From NCBI RefSeq assembly GCF_048320135.1, contig NZ_CP182947.1, forward strand, positions 4,774,001 through 4,838,000: a DNA stretch of 64,000 nucleotides, in the 5' to 3' direction. The stretch comes from Ideonella_A sakaiensis_A. Its GTDB lineage: Bacteria > Pseudomonadota > Gammaproteobacteria > Burkholderiales > Burkholderiaceae_C. The notes below the pieces were generated by a model, which had not been told where the DNA came from, did no database searches, and saw nothing but the letters and a program-made list of their open reading frames with translations. Below, piece by piece: positions 44,913-53,616 of the stretch; the stretch's first letter is position 1, and each line of letters starts with the position of its first letter. The position numbers and the translations under genes are program-made.

Positions 44913-45890
44913 ATGAACAAGCGTCAAGCCACTTCAACCCTGCTTGCCGGCGCGCTGCTCGCCTGCTTCCCGCTGCTCGCGCAGGCGCAGGCCTATCCCA
45001 ACAAGCCGGTCCGCCTCGTCGTGCCATTTGCCCCTGGCGGCACCACCGACCTGATCGCACGCATCATCGGTGAGCGCATGGGCACCGTGCTCGGCCAGAC
45101 GGTCGTGATCGAGAACAAGGCTGGCGCCGGCGGCGCGATCGGCGCGGCCGAAGTCGTCAAGTCCGCACCCGACGGCTATACGCTGAGCATGGCGACGGTG
45201 TCGACGACGGCAGCAAATCCGGCGATCAATCCGAAGATTCCGTACGACCCGATCACCGATTTTGTGCCGATCATCAACATCGCGGCAACGCCGAACGTGA
45301 TTGCGGTGCACCCGAGCTTCCCGGCCAGCGACTACAAGGGATTCCTCGAGCAGTTGAAGAAGAACCCGGGCAAGTTCAGCTATGCCAGCTCCGGCACCGG
45401 TGGCATCGGCCACCTGCAGACCGAGTTGTTCAAGAGCCTGAGCGGCGTCTTCATGACCCACATCCCGTACCGTGGCGCAGGCCCGGCACTGAACGACGTC
45501 GTCGCCGGCCAGGTGCCGGTGCTGTTCGACAACCTGCCGTCGGCGCTGCCGTTCATCAAGGACAAGCGGCTGGTGCCGATGGTCGTCGCTGCGCCGCAGC
45601 GCGTCGCCGCGCTGCCCGACGTGCCGACCTTCAAGGAAGTCGGCCTCGAGCCGGTTAACCGGATGGCGTATTACGGGCTGCTGGCGCCGAAGGGCACGCC
45701 GAAGGAAATCGTCGACAAGCTCAATGCGGCGGCGCGTACCGCGCTGGCCGATCCGACCGTGAAGTCGCGCATCGAGGCGACCGGATCGATCATCGTCGGC
45801 AACACCCCGGCCGAATTCGGCGAGCAGATCAAGGCCGAACTGGCGGTCTACAAGCAGGTCGTCGCGAAGCAGGGCCTGAAACTCGACTGA
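44913..45890 (+). CDS. Bug/TctC-type tripartite tricarboxylate transporter binding protein
   Basis: This 325-residue periplasmic receptor has signal peptide MNKRQATSTLLAGALLACFP... ending AQA (about 1-26). The mature start YPNKPVRLVVPFAPGGTTDL is the Bug family signature (Bordetella uptake gene), followed by IENKAGAGGAIGAAEVVKSA and SYASSGTGGIGHLQTELFKS. Burkholderiales carry many such genes, mostly orphans like this one; the ligand is unknown. The start is preferred over an in-frame ATG 25 codons upstream because it begins the signal peptide. Confidence 0.93.
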   Translation: MNKRQATSTLLAGALLACFPLLAQAQAYPNKPVRLVVPFAPGGTTDLIARIIGERMGTVLGQTVVIENKAGAGGAIGAAEVVKSAPDGYTLSMATVSTTAANPAINPKIPYDPITDFVPIINIAATPNVIAVHPSFPASDYKGFLEQLKKNPGKFSYASSGTGGIGHLQTELFKSLSGVFMTHIPYRGAGPALNDVVAGQVPVLFDNLPSALPFIKDKRLVPMVVAAPQRVAALPDVPTFKEVGLEPVNRMAYYGLLAPKGTPKEIVDKLNAAARTALADPTVKSRIEATGSIIVGNTPAEFGEQIKAELAVYKQVVAKQGLKLD

Positions 45891-45964
45891 TCGACAGTGC
45901 AGCCGTCGGGGGCCTGCGCTCCCGGCTGCGACGCAGCGCCTCGGCGCTGCCGATCCGAAAAATC

Positions 45965-45988
45965 GCCGCCTCCGGGCGGCCTTTTTTT
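45965..45988 (+). terminator. Rho-independent terminator after the Bug protein gene
   Basis: GCCGCC (45965-45970), a TCCG loop and GGCGGC (45975-45980) are followed by CTTTTTTTG. Strong intrinsic terminator 75 nt after the stop codon. Confidence 0.9.
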
Positions 45989-46072
45989 GCCCATTCTTCG
46001 CCCATTCGGGTTGAGCGGCGTTCAGGCTTCCTACAATGCCGCGACGTTCCACTCTCGTTAGCCGCCCGACGC

Positions 46073-48913
46073 ATGAACCTGCTCGCGACGATAGTGCTGC
46101 TGCCGCTGCTGCTCGGCACGACGTTGTGTTTCTGGAGCGGGCAACGCAATACGCCGGGCCGGCGCCGCCTGACCGCATGGCTGGCCGGTGCGGTAACGGC
46201 CGCCGCGCTGCTGATTCTTCTCAGCCAGGCCCCTGCGGTATTCGGTGGCGCGACGCTGCTGACGCAGACCGACTGGATCCCGGCGATCGGCCTCGATCTC
46301 GATTTCCGCCTCGACGGCCTGTCGCTGCTGTTCGCCGGGCTGATCAGCGGCATCGGCCTGCTGATCATCCTGTATGCCGCGTATTACCTCGGCAAGGACG
46401 ACCCGGCCGGCAAGTTCTTCACCCAGCTGATGTTGTTCATGGCGGCGATGCTCGGCGTCGCACTGTCCGACAACCTGTTGCTGCTGCTCGTTTTCTGGGA
46501 GCTGACCAGCGTCTCGTCGTTCCTGCTGATCGGCTACTGGGGGCACAAGGCCGAATCGCGGGCCGGCGCACGGATGGCACTGGCCGTCACCGGTGGTGGC
46601 GGGCTGGTGATGCTGGCCGGATTCCTCGTGCTCGGCCAGATCTCCGGCACCTACCAGGTGTCGGAGATGGCTGCGATGGCCGGCCAGATCCAGGCCGATC
46701 CGCGTTATCCGCTGGCGCTGGTGCTGATCCTGATCGGCTGCTTCACGAAAAGCGCGCAGTGGCCGTTCCATTTCTGGCTGCCCGAGGCGATGGCCGCACC
46801 GACACCGGTCTCGGCCTACCTGCATTCGGCGACGATGGTGAAGGCCGGCATCTTCCTGCTGGCGCGGCTGTACCCGGTGCTCGGCGGCAGCGGCCTGTTC
46901 GAGGCGATCGTCGCCAGCGTCGGCCTGATCACGATGGTGTTCGCCGCCTATGTCGCGATCTTCCGCCATGACATCAAGAGCCTGCTCGCCTATTCGACGA
47001 TCAGCCACCTCGGCCTGATCGTCTTCCTGATCGGCCTGGCGTCGCCGTTGTCGGCGGTCGCCGCGATCTTCCACCTGATGAACCATGCGGCGTTCAAGTG
47101 CGCATTGTTCATGTCGGCCGGCATCGTCGACCATGAAACCGGCACCCGCGACATGCGCAAGCTTGGCGGGCTCGCGAAATTCATGCCGTGGACAGCGAGC
47201 ATCGCGTTCATCGGGGCTGCCGCCATGGCCGGCGTGCCGCTGACCAACGGCTTCATCTCGAAGGAGATGTTCCTGACCGAGGCGGTCGAGGCGCAGTCGC
47301 ATTTCGCATTCGGCGTGCTGGTGCCGCTGGCTGCAGCGGCTGGCAGCATCTTCTCGTTCGCCTATGCGCTGCGTTACGTCCACGATGTCTTCCTCGGCCC
47401 GGCATCGGGCAAGATGCCGAGCAACGAGCCGCACGAGGCGCCGTTCTGGATGCGCGCGCCGGCCAGCCTGCTGGTGGTGGTCTGCCTCGTCGTCGGCCTG
47501 CTGCCGGCACTGACCTTCGGCCCGATGGTGCATCTGGCGGCGACCGCACTGCTCGGCGCACCGCTGCCGGAATACCACCTGTCGCTGTGGCACGGCTTCA
47601 ACCTGCCGCTGCTGCTGAGCGCACTGGCGATCGGCGGCGGCTTCGTGCTGTACTGGGCGCTGCAGCGCCATTACCGGCTGCACCGGCACGAGCCTGGTGC
47701 CTGGACCGCGAAGCGGCTGTTCGAGACTGCGGTCGACCGACTGTTCGGATTCTCCGGCCGGATTACCCAGCTGGTCGAAAACGGCTCGCTGCAGCGTTAT
47801 GCAGCCTGGCTGATCGGCAGCGCGATCGTGCTGGCCTTGTGGCCGTTTTTGGGCGGCCAGGGCAGCGGGCTCGGTGGCGGCGATCGGGTACTGTGGGAAG
47901 CGCCGCTGCTCGCCTGGGTCGTCTGGGCACTGCTGCTGGCCGCCTGTGCCGCGCTGGTGCTCGGCCACCGCGACCGTTTTCTGGCCGTCGTGCTGACCGG
48001 TCTCGTCGGTCTGGTCGCCTCGCTCGGTTTTGTCGCGTTTTCCGCGCCCGACCTCGCGCTGACCCAGCTGACCGTCGACGTGGTCTCGGTCGTGCTGCTG
48101 CTGATGGGACTGGCGCTGCTGCCACCGTACAGCCCGGTCGAGTCGAGCGTTCGGCGGCGCTGGCGTGATGCGACGCTGGCGACCGCCGGCGGCGCCGGCG
48201 TCGGCTGGCTGGCCTGGCTGATGCTGACGCGCGACCATCAATCGATCGCCTGGTATTTTCTCGACAACGCGGTGCCCGGCGGCGGTGGCGCCAACGTCGT
48301 CAACGTGATCCTGGTCGACTTCCGCGGCTACGACACCTTCGGCGAGATCACCGTGCTGGCGATCGCCGCGGTCGGTGTGCTCGCGCTGCTCGACGGCATG
48401 CGGGTACGCCGCCCGCTGGCCGATGCCGAAGGCCGGGTCTGGACCTTTGCGCAAGAGCCGCTGATGTTGCGCATCGTCGCCCAGCTGATCCTGCCGCTGG
48501 CGCTGCTGGTCACCGTGCACATCTTCTGGCGTGGCCACAACCTGCCGGGCGGCGGCTTCATCGCCGGGCTGATCACCGCGGTTGCGCTGGTGCTGCAGTA
48601 TGTCGCGCAGGGGCAGGGCCGTGCCGAAGCGCTGCTGCACGGCCAGGCCGGCCGGCGCTTCACGCGCTGGGCCGGCGGCGGCCTGGCGATCGCCGGGCTG
48701 ACCGGCATCGGCGCCTTCTTCTTCGGCCATCCGTTCCTGACCAGCGCAAGCGGCCATCCGGTGGTGCCGCTGCTCGGTGAACTGCCGCTGGCCACCGCGG
48801 CCTTGTTCGACCTCGGTGTCTATGTCACGGTGGTCGGGGCGACGATGCTGATGTTGTCGGCGCTCGCAGCGGCCAGCAGCGAGCCGCCGGTATCACCGAA
48901 GATGCGCAAATGA
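46073..48913 (+). CDS. mnhA: Mrp/Mnh Na+(K+)/H+ antiporter subunit A, fused to subunit B
   Basis: This 946-residue polytopic membrane protein has a complex I NuoL-like region (about 1-490) with the antiporter core GCFTKSAQWPFHFWLPEAMA and AYSTISHLGLIVFLIGLASP. An MrpA-specific region (about 590-740, FSAPDLALTQLTVDVVSVVL) follows. The C-terminus matches subunit B (VTVHIFWRGHNLPGGGFIAG, about 800-930). The A+B fusion defines the six-gene (group 2) mrp operon type. The complex exports Na+ or K+ for H+, supporting pH and salt homeostasis. First gene of mnhA-C-D-E-F-G. Confidence 0.94.
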   Translation: MNLLATIVLLPLLLGTTLCFWSGQRNTPGRRRLTAWLAGAVTAAALLILLSQAPAVFGGATLLTQTDWIPAIGLDLDFRLDGLSLLFAGLISGIGLLIILYAAYYLGKDDPAGKFFTQLMLFMAAMLGVALSDNLLLLLVFWELTSVSSFLLIGYWGHKAESRAGARMALAVTGGGGLVMLAGFLVLGQISGTYQVSEMAAMAGQIQADPRYPLALVLILIGCFTKSAQWPFHFWLPEAMAAPTPVSAYLHSATMVKAGIFLLARLYPVLGGSGLFEAIVASVGLITMVFAAYVAIFRHDIKSLLAYSTISHLGLIVFLIGLASPLSAVAAIFHLMNHAAFKCALFMSAGIVDHETGTRDMRKLGGLAKFMPWTASIAFIGAAAMAGVPLTNGFISKEMFLTEAVEAQSHFAFGVLVPLAAAAGSIFSFAYALRYVHDVFLGPASGKMPSNEPHEAPFWMRAPASLLVVVCLVVGLLPALTFGPMVHLAATALLGAPLPEYHLSLWHGFNLPLLLSALAIGGGFVLYWALQRHYRLHRHEPGAWTAKRLFETAVDRLFGFSGRITQLVENGSLQRYAAWLIGSAIVLALWPFLGGQGSGLGGGDRVLWEAPLLAWVVWALLLAACAALVLGHRDRFLAVVLTGLVGLVASLGFVAFSAPDLALTQLTVDVVSVVLLLMGLALLPPYSPVESSVRRRWRDATLATAGGAGVGWLAWLMLTRDHQSIAWYFLDNAVPGGGGANVVNVILVDFRGYDTFGEITVLAIAAVGVLALLDGMRVRRPLADAEGRVWTFAQEPLMLRIVAQLILPLALLVTVHIFWRGHNLPGGGFIAGLITAVALVLQYVAQGQGRAEALLHGQAGRRFTRWAGGGLAIAGLTGIGAFFFGHPFLTSASGHPVVPLLGELPLATAALFDLGVYVTVVGATMLMLSALAAASSEPPVSPKMRK

Positions 48914-48977
48914 ATGGTCCCGCCGTCCGTCGCCGCCGGCAATGCCGCCGCGCAGGCAATCTGATCGGAGTTGTTCG

Positions 48978-49343
48978 ATGAGCATGGAATTTCTCGTCGC
49001 CAGCGGCATCGGCCTGGTGACCGCCTGCGGCATCTACCTGCTGCTTCGCGGGCGCACCTTTACCGTCGTGCTCGGCCTGACGCTGCTTGGCTATGCGGTC
49101 AATTTCTTCATTTTCGCGATGGGCCGGCTGTGGCCCGATGCGCAACCGATCCTCAGCGAAGGGCCGTTGTTTGCCGATCCGCTGCCGCAGGCGCTGGTGC
49201 TGACGGCGATCGTGATCGGCTTTGCGACGACCGGCTTCGTGATCGAACTGGCGCTGCGCAGCCGGCATGAGAGTGGCGGCAACGACCACGTCGACGGATC
49301 GCGCGAGGCTGCGCGCCGGCGCGGCCGGCCGGGGCAGTCCTGA
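48978..49343 (+). CDS. mnhC: Mrp/Mnh antiporter subunit C
   Basis: This 121-residue, three-helix NuoK-like subunit starts MSMEFLVASGIGLVTACGIY; an ATG two codons later is possible. PLPQALVLTAIVIGFATTGF is the MrpC/NuoK signature. The last ~25 residues are hydrophilic and Arg-rich. Its stop overlaps the mnhD start (TGATG). Confidence 0.93.
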   Translation: MSMEFLVASGIGLVTACGIYLLLRGRTFTVVLGLTLLGYAVNFFIFAMGRLWPDAQPILSEGPLFADPLPQALVLTAIVIGFATTGFVIELALRSRHESGGNDHVDGSREAARRRGRPGQS

Positions 49344-50986
49344 TGGTGCTCGATTTCATCGCCGAACACCTGCCGGTGCTGCCGGTGCTGCTGCCGGCAT
49401 TCACCGCGATGCTGCTGCTGGTGCTCGGCGACAGCGGCAGCGATACCCATGGTGGTCACGGTCTGCGCCGGCTGCGCCTGGCCCGGCCGATCTCGATCGC
49501 GTCAGCAACACTCGGCCTGGTCTGGGCGGCGCGGCTCGCGCTCGAGGCCGATGCCGGCGTGCTGCAGGTCTACCGGGTCGGCGACTGGCCGGCGCCGTTC
49601 GGCATCGTGCTGGTGATCGACCGGCTGTCGGCAATGATGCTGCTGCTGTGTTCGACGATTGCGCTGCCGGTGCTGGTGTATGCGAGCGGCGGCTGGGACA
49701 GCCATGGCCGGCACTTCCACCCGATGTTCCAGTTCCAGCTGCTGGGCCTGAACGGTGCCTTCGTGACCGGCGACCTGTTCAACCTGTTCGTCTTCTTCGA
49801 GGTGCTGCTGGTCGCCTCGTATGTGCTGATGCTGCACGGCCAGGGCCGCACGCGGTTTCGCGTCGGCGTGCACTATGTCGTGCTGAACCTCGCTGCGTCG
49901 TCGCTGTTCCTGATCGGCGTTGCGCTGATTTATGCGTTGACCGGCACGCTGAACCTGGCGGATCTGGCGATGCGGGTGCCGCTGGTGACCGGTCCGGAAG
50001 CGGCGGTGCTGCAGGTGGCGGCGCTGGTGCTGCTGGTCGTGTTCGGCTTCAAGGCCGCGATGGTGCCGCTGTCGATGTGGCTGCCAGCCACCTATGCGGC
50101 GGCGACCGCACCGGTGGCTGCGCTGTTCGCGATCATGACCAAGGTCGGTGTCTATGCAATCCTGCGCGTGCATGGCGTCGTTTTCGGCGCCGATGCGGCA
50201 AGCACCGATTGGTCGATCGGGCCGGTGCTGCTGCCGCTGGCGTTGGCGACCAGCGTGCTCGGCGTTTTCGGCGCGCTCGCCGCACACACGCTGCCGCGGC
50301 TCGTTGCCTGGCTGACCGTCGTCTCGGTCGGCACCGTGTTGTCCGGCATCGGGCTGTTCAGCGTCGATGCCTGGGCGGCGGCGCTGTTCTACCTCGTCAA
50401 CAGCACGCTGGTGATCGCCGGCCTGTTCCTGCTGGCCGAACTGGTGGCCGCGCAGCGCGGCGTCGTCGGTGGCCGGCTGCGGCCGGCGTCGCAGGTCGCG
50501 CAACCGCAGCTGCTCGGGCTGATGCTGCTGCTCGCAGCGGCCTCGGTGGCCGGCCTGCCGCCGCTGCCAGGCTTCATCGGCAAGCTGATGATCCTCGACG
50601 CCGCCTACGATTCGGCGTCGGTCGTCGCGGTCTGGGTCGTCGTGCTCGGCGTCGGGCTGCTGACATTGATCGGCGTCGCGCGTGCCGGTGCGATCCTGTT
50701 CTGGAGCGCCCGCGACGATCTGGTCGCCGATATCCAGTCCGGCGCCAGCCCGCGGCTGCTGGCGGCGACGCTTGTGCTGCTGTCGGGCAGCGTCGTGATG
50801 ACGATGGCGGCTGCACCGCTGCAGGCCTATATGGCCGATGCGGCGCGGCAGCTGGTCGACCGCGAGGCGTATGCTCGAGCAGTGATCGGAGAGCGTGATG
50901 GCCGCGTGCCCGATACCACCCGCCCGTACCGCGGCAGCGCCAACGGCGTCGGCCCGGCGGGCCACTCGACCGAGGTCAAGCAATGA
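49343..50986 (+). CDS. mnhD: Mrp/Mnh antiporter subunit D
   Basis: This 547-residue NuoM/NuoN-like membrane subunit has about 14 helices. FNLFVFFEVLLVASYVLMLH carries the conserved Glu of the ion path; FKAAMVPLSMWLPATYAAAT carries the conserved Lys and Pro; PPLPGFIGKLMIL is the broken-helix region. The C-terminal 40 residues are hydrophilic. It overlaps mnhE by 4 nt (ATGA). Confidence 0.95.
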   Translation: MVLDFIAEHLPVLPVLLPAFTAMLLLVLGDSGSDTHGGHGLRRLRLARPISIASATLGLVWAARLALEADAGVLQVYRVGDWPAPFGIVLVIDRLSAMMLLLCSTIALPVLVYASGGWDSHGRHFHPMFQFQLLGLNGAFVTGDLFNLFVFFEVLLVASYVLMLHGQGRTRFRVGVHYVVLNLAASSLFLIGVALIYALTGTLNLADLAMRVPLVTGPEAAVLQVAALVLLVVFGFKAAMVPLSMWLPATYAAATAPVAALFAIMTKVGVYAILRVHGVVFGADAASTDWSIGPVLLPLALATSVLGVFGALAAHTLPRLVAWLTVVSVGTVLSGIGLFSVDAWAAALFYLVNSTLVIAGLFLLAELVAAQRGVVGGRLRPASQVAQPQLLGLMLLLAAASVAGLPPLPGFIGKLMILDAAYDSASVVAVWVVVLGVGLLTLIGVARAGAILFWSARDDLVADIQSGASPRLLAATLVLLSGSVVMTMAAAPLQAYMADAARQLVDREAYARAVIGERDGRVPDTTRPYRGSANGVGPAGHSTEVKQ

Positions 50987-51507
50987 GCGGCAACGCAGAC
51001 AAGCGGCTGGCCAGCCAGCGCCGTCGTCGCTGGTTCACCCACCCGACGCTGACCGTGACGATCGCGATCGGCTGGCTGCTGCTGCAGCACTCGCTGGCGC
51101 TGCCGCAGCTGATCACCGCCGTCGTGCTCGGCTTCTGGCTGCCGTGGCTGATCGATGCGTTCCTCGACCCGGTGGTGCGGCCGCGCAATCCGAAGGTGAT
51201 GCTGCGGCTGCTCGGCATCGTCGTGCGCGACATCGTCGAATCGAACCTGACAGTGGCGCGGCTGGTGCTGAGCCCGTCGGCGAATCCGCAGCCCGGCTGG
51301 CTGCGCGTGCCGATGGACATCCACCACCCGGTCGGGCAGTTGCTGCTGGGCAGCATCATCACCAACACCCCCGGCACCGTGACCTGCAAGATCGACGAGG
51401 ATGCACAGGAAATCTATGTCCACGTGCTCGATTGCGGCGATCCCGACGAGTTGATCGCCCACATCAAGCAGCGTTATGAAAAGCCGTTGATGGAGATCCT
51501 CGAATGA
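50983..51507 (+). CDS. mnhE: Mrp/Mnh antiporter subunit E
   Basis: This 174-residue subunit has two N-terminal helices (TLTVTIAIGWLLLQHSLALP, LITAVVLGFWLPWLIDAF). A cytoplasmic alpha/beta domain with TNTPGTVTCKIDEDAQEIYV, the MrpE signature, follows. Overlaps both neighbours by 4 nt (ATGA), indicating tight coupling. Confidence 0.93.
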   Translation: MSGNADKRLASQRRRRWFTHPTLTVTIAIGWLLLQHSLALPQLITAVVLGFWLPWLIDAFLDPVVRPRNPKVMLRLLGIVVRDIVESNLTVARLVLSPSANPQPGWLRVPMDIHHPVGQLLLGSIITNTPGTVTCKIDEDAQEIYVHVLDCGDPDELIAHIKQRYEKPLMEILE

Positions 51508-51776
51508 TCATCGAATGGGCACTGAATTTTGCGCTGCTGGCGATCGCGTTGTCGATGCTGCTCGGCGGCTGGCGGCTGCTGCGTGGCCCCGACTCCTGCG
51601 ATCGGGTGCTGGCGATCGACACGCTCTACATCAACGTCGTCGCGTTGCTGGTGCTGCTCGGCATCCAGCAGCGCAGCAACCTGATGTTCGAGGTCGCGCT
51701 TGTGATCGCGATGCTCGGCTTCGTTTCCACCGTCGCACTGGCTCGCTTCCTGAGCCGTGGCGACGTCATCGGCTGA
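51504..51776 (+). CDS. mnhF: Mrp/Mnh antiporter subunit F
   Basis: This 90-residue, three-helix subunit contains LLRGPDSCDRVLAIDTLYIN, the MrpF signature with conserved Gly-Pro and Asp residues in the first loop and second helix. It starts in the stop of mnhE. Confidence 0.93.
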   Translation: MIIEWALNFALLAIALSMLLGGWRLLRGPDSCDRVLAIDTLYINVVALLVLLGIQQRSNLMFEVALVIAMLGFVSTVALARFLSRGDVIG

Positions 51777-51784
51777 GGTTCGTG

Positions 51785-52123
51785 ATGGAAGAGCTTTCGA
51801 TGTGGATCCAGATCCCGGTCGCCGTGCTGCTTGTCGTCGGCGGCCTGTTCAGCCTGATCGGCGCGATCGGCATGGTGCGTTTTCCCGACTTCTACATGCG
51901 CCTGCATGCGCCGACCAAGGCAACGACGCTCGGCGTCGGCGGCATCGTCTTTGCCAGTTTCATTTTCGGTTTCGGCAATGGCGACTTCGCCGCTCGCGAG
52001 CTGATGATCATGGCCTTCCTGTTCGTCACCGCGCCGGTTTCAGCCAACCTGATCGCGAAGGCCGGCCTGCACCTGCGGGTGCAGGCGAAGGCCGAGCCGC
52101 CCGAGGAACTGCCTCACCATTAG
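51785..52123 (+). CDS. mnhG: Mrp/Mnh antiporter subunit G
   Basis: This is a 112-residue, three-helix subunit. IGMVRFPDFYMRLHAPTKAT is diagnostic of MrpG. The start MEELSMWIQIPVAV is chosen; MWIQIP, five codons later, is an alternative. Last gene of the operon. It converges on the DUF2062 gene with 2 bp between stops. Confidence 0.93.
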   Translation: MEELSMWIQIPVAVLLVVGGLFSLIGAIGMVRFPDFYMRLHAPTKATTLGVGGIVFASFIFGFGNGDFAARELMIMAFLFVTAPVSANLIAKAGLHLRVQAKAEPPEELPHH

Positions 52124-52125
52124 GC

Positions 52126-52653
52126 TCAGTCGTGTGGCTGGTCCTTGTTGTGCGCATGCGGGCGCCACAGCAGCCAGACCAGCCCGAAGCCGACCAGTGC
52201 GCCGACAATTGCCAGCACGCTCAGGCCGACGACCAGCGGTGCACCGGCGGACTGGATCGACGACCAGATGCCGGCCAGGAATCCCGGTTGGGTCAGCAAT
52301 TCCTCGGCCTGCCGCTCGATGCGCAGCGCAGCGCCCTTGTCGCCGGAGTCGCCGAGGATGAACTGGCCAAGCTTGTAGGCTGCCCAGTAGATCGGCGGGA
52401 AGGTCAGCGGATTCGAGACCAGCGTCGCCGCCGCGGCGATCGCCACATTGGCGCGCAGCACGATCGCCAAGCCGACCGCGAAGACGAATTGCGCGATCGG
52501 CAGCATGAAGCCGAAAAACACGCCGATCGCCACCGCCATCGCAACGCTTTGCCGGTCGGTCAGCCACAGTCGGTCGTTGTCGAAGTGGTGCGCGAGCGGG
52601 CGCAGCCATCGCTGGCCGCGCAATTGTTCGCGGGTTGGCAACCAGCGTTTCAT
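52126..52653 (-). CDS. DUF2062 membrane protein
   Basis: This 175-residue inner-membrane protein has three or four helices. MAVAIGVFFGFMLPIAQFVF, then NVAIAAAATLVSNPLTFPPI and LVVGLSVLAIVGALVGFGLV, match the DUF2062 pattern with its SNPLTFPPIYW motif. The ATG start MKRWLPTREQLRG is preferred to a TTG five codons upstream. Members have no established function, though they sometimes accompany glycosyltransferases. It ends 2 bp from mnhG on the other strand. Confidence 0.88.
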   Translation of the reverse strand: MKRWLPTREQLRGQRWLRPLAHHFDNDRLWLTDRQSVAMAVAIGVFFGFMLPIAQFVFAVGLAIVLRANVAIAAAATLVSNPLTFPPIYWAAYKLGQFILGDSGDKGAALRIERQAEELLTQPGFLAGIWSSIQSAGAPLVVGLSVLAIVGALVGFGLVWLLWRPHAHNKDQPHD

Positions 52654-52684
52654 CACGAGCGGCTGCAAGGCGCCGACGGCAGCG

Positions 52685-53287
52685 TCAGTGTTTTGCCGAT
52701 GAATTGATCATCAGCTTGTCGGTCGCGGCGATTGCCAGCGCCGACAACAGGAAGGTCACATGTATCAACGTCTGCCACATCAGGACCTTGTCGGTGTAAT
52801 TGTCGGCATTGATGAAGGTCTTCAGCAGGTGGATCGAACTGATGCCGATGATCGCCGTCGCGAGCTTGACCTTCAGCACCGACGCATTCACGTGATTGAG
52901 CCATTCGGGCTGGTCCGGGTGTGTTTGTAGATTCATCCGCGAGACGAAGGTTTCATAGCCGCCGACGATGACCATGATCAGCAAGTTGCTGATCATCACG
53001 ACATCGATCAGCGCCAGCACGACGAGCATGATCACTGTTTCGTTCAGCGCGGTGACCGCCACATCGGTGCGGTAGCCGATGCTGTCGACGAGTTTCTGCA
53101 ACGCGACCTCGCTGCCGAACGCAGCCTCTACCAGATGAACGAGTTCGACCCAGAAGTGGAATACATAGACGATCTGCGCGAGGATCAGCCCCAGGTAAAG
53201 CGGAAGCTGCAGCCAGCGGCTGGCGAAGATGAGGGTCGGAATGGTGCCGAGCTTGACTTGCTGGTTCGGTTCTAGGTGCGGGGACAT
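52685..53287 (-). CDS. YqhA/UPF0114 family membrane protein (TIGR00645)
   Basis: This 200-residue protein has about four membrane helices, e.g. ETVIMLVVLALIDVVMISNL and LATAIIGISSIHLLKTFINA. IFASRWLQLPLYLGLI and ISNLLIMVIVGGYETFVSRM are characteristic of UPF0114. The start MSPHLEPNQQVKLGTIPTLI is chosen over a longer frame that runs into the adjacent MITE-like repeat. Function unknown. Confidence 0.88.
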   Translation of the reverse strand: MSPHLEPNQQVKLGTIPTLIFASRWLQLPLYLGLILAQIVYVFHFWVELVHLVEAAFGSEVALQKLVDSIGYRTDVAVTALNETVIMLVVLALIDVVMISNLLIMVIVGGYETFVSRMNLQTHPDQPEWLNHVNASVLKVKLATAIIGISSIHLLKTFINADNYTDKVLMWQTLIHVTFLLSALAIAATDKLMINSSAKH

Positions 53288-53616
53288 GGGGTGCAGCAGG
53301 CGCGTTATTCGGGAAATCACGGATGGCCCGGATTGTAGGTGGCCGGCTATCAAGCCTAAGGCGACGCTGAACAAGTCCTCGCGGATGAGCGCGCCTTGGT
53401 TTCGGATGGGCTGCAAGGCGCAAACCGCAGCCATAGCCCGAGCTATGGCGAGGATTTGCAACGCCGCAGACCGCCGAAAGCAAGGATGCGATCGCCGTGG
53501 GGGACTTGTTCAGCGTTGCCCAAAGCTGCCGGGTTTTGCAGTAAGCGATTCGTAAGAGCGGTTTTCTATCGTCCGGAGATCCCGGATTGAAACAGTTCAA
53601 TACATAGGAGGCCCCG
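53288..53616. other. 329 bp divergent intergenic region in front of acs
   Basis: No gene is supported. About half is occupied by the 161 bp inverted-repeat element at 53360-53520. The remaining ~95 bp before acs contains the leader with AGGAGG at 53606-53611. Promoters for acs and for the UPF0114 gene must be within or beside the element; none was identified with confidence. Confidence 0.7.
53360..53520. mobile_element. MITE-like 161 bp element with 19 bp terminal inverted repeats
   Basis: The ends GGCGACGCTGAACAAGTCC (53360-53378) and GGACTTGTTCAGCGTTGCC (53502-53520) are inverted repeats with one mismatch; the inner 15 bp are perfect. The interior folds into a long imperfect hairpin whose tip is GCCATAGC/GCTATGGC (53430-53437 with 53442-53449). 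It has no coding capacity. Non-autonomous palindromic elements with CTGAACAAGTCC ends are, to my recollection, recurrent in betaproteobacterial genomes. No obvious target duplication was seen. Confidence 0.75.

Noticed and set aside
46058..48757. 899-residue minus-strand open frame opposite mnhA
   Set aside because: Gln/Arg/Asp-rich shadow of a membrane protein gene; no motif and poor codon usage.
53360..53520. Complete insertion sequence in front of acs
   Set aside because: Only 161 bp and no transposase frame, so at most a non-autonomous element.
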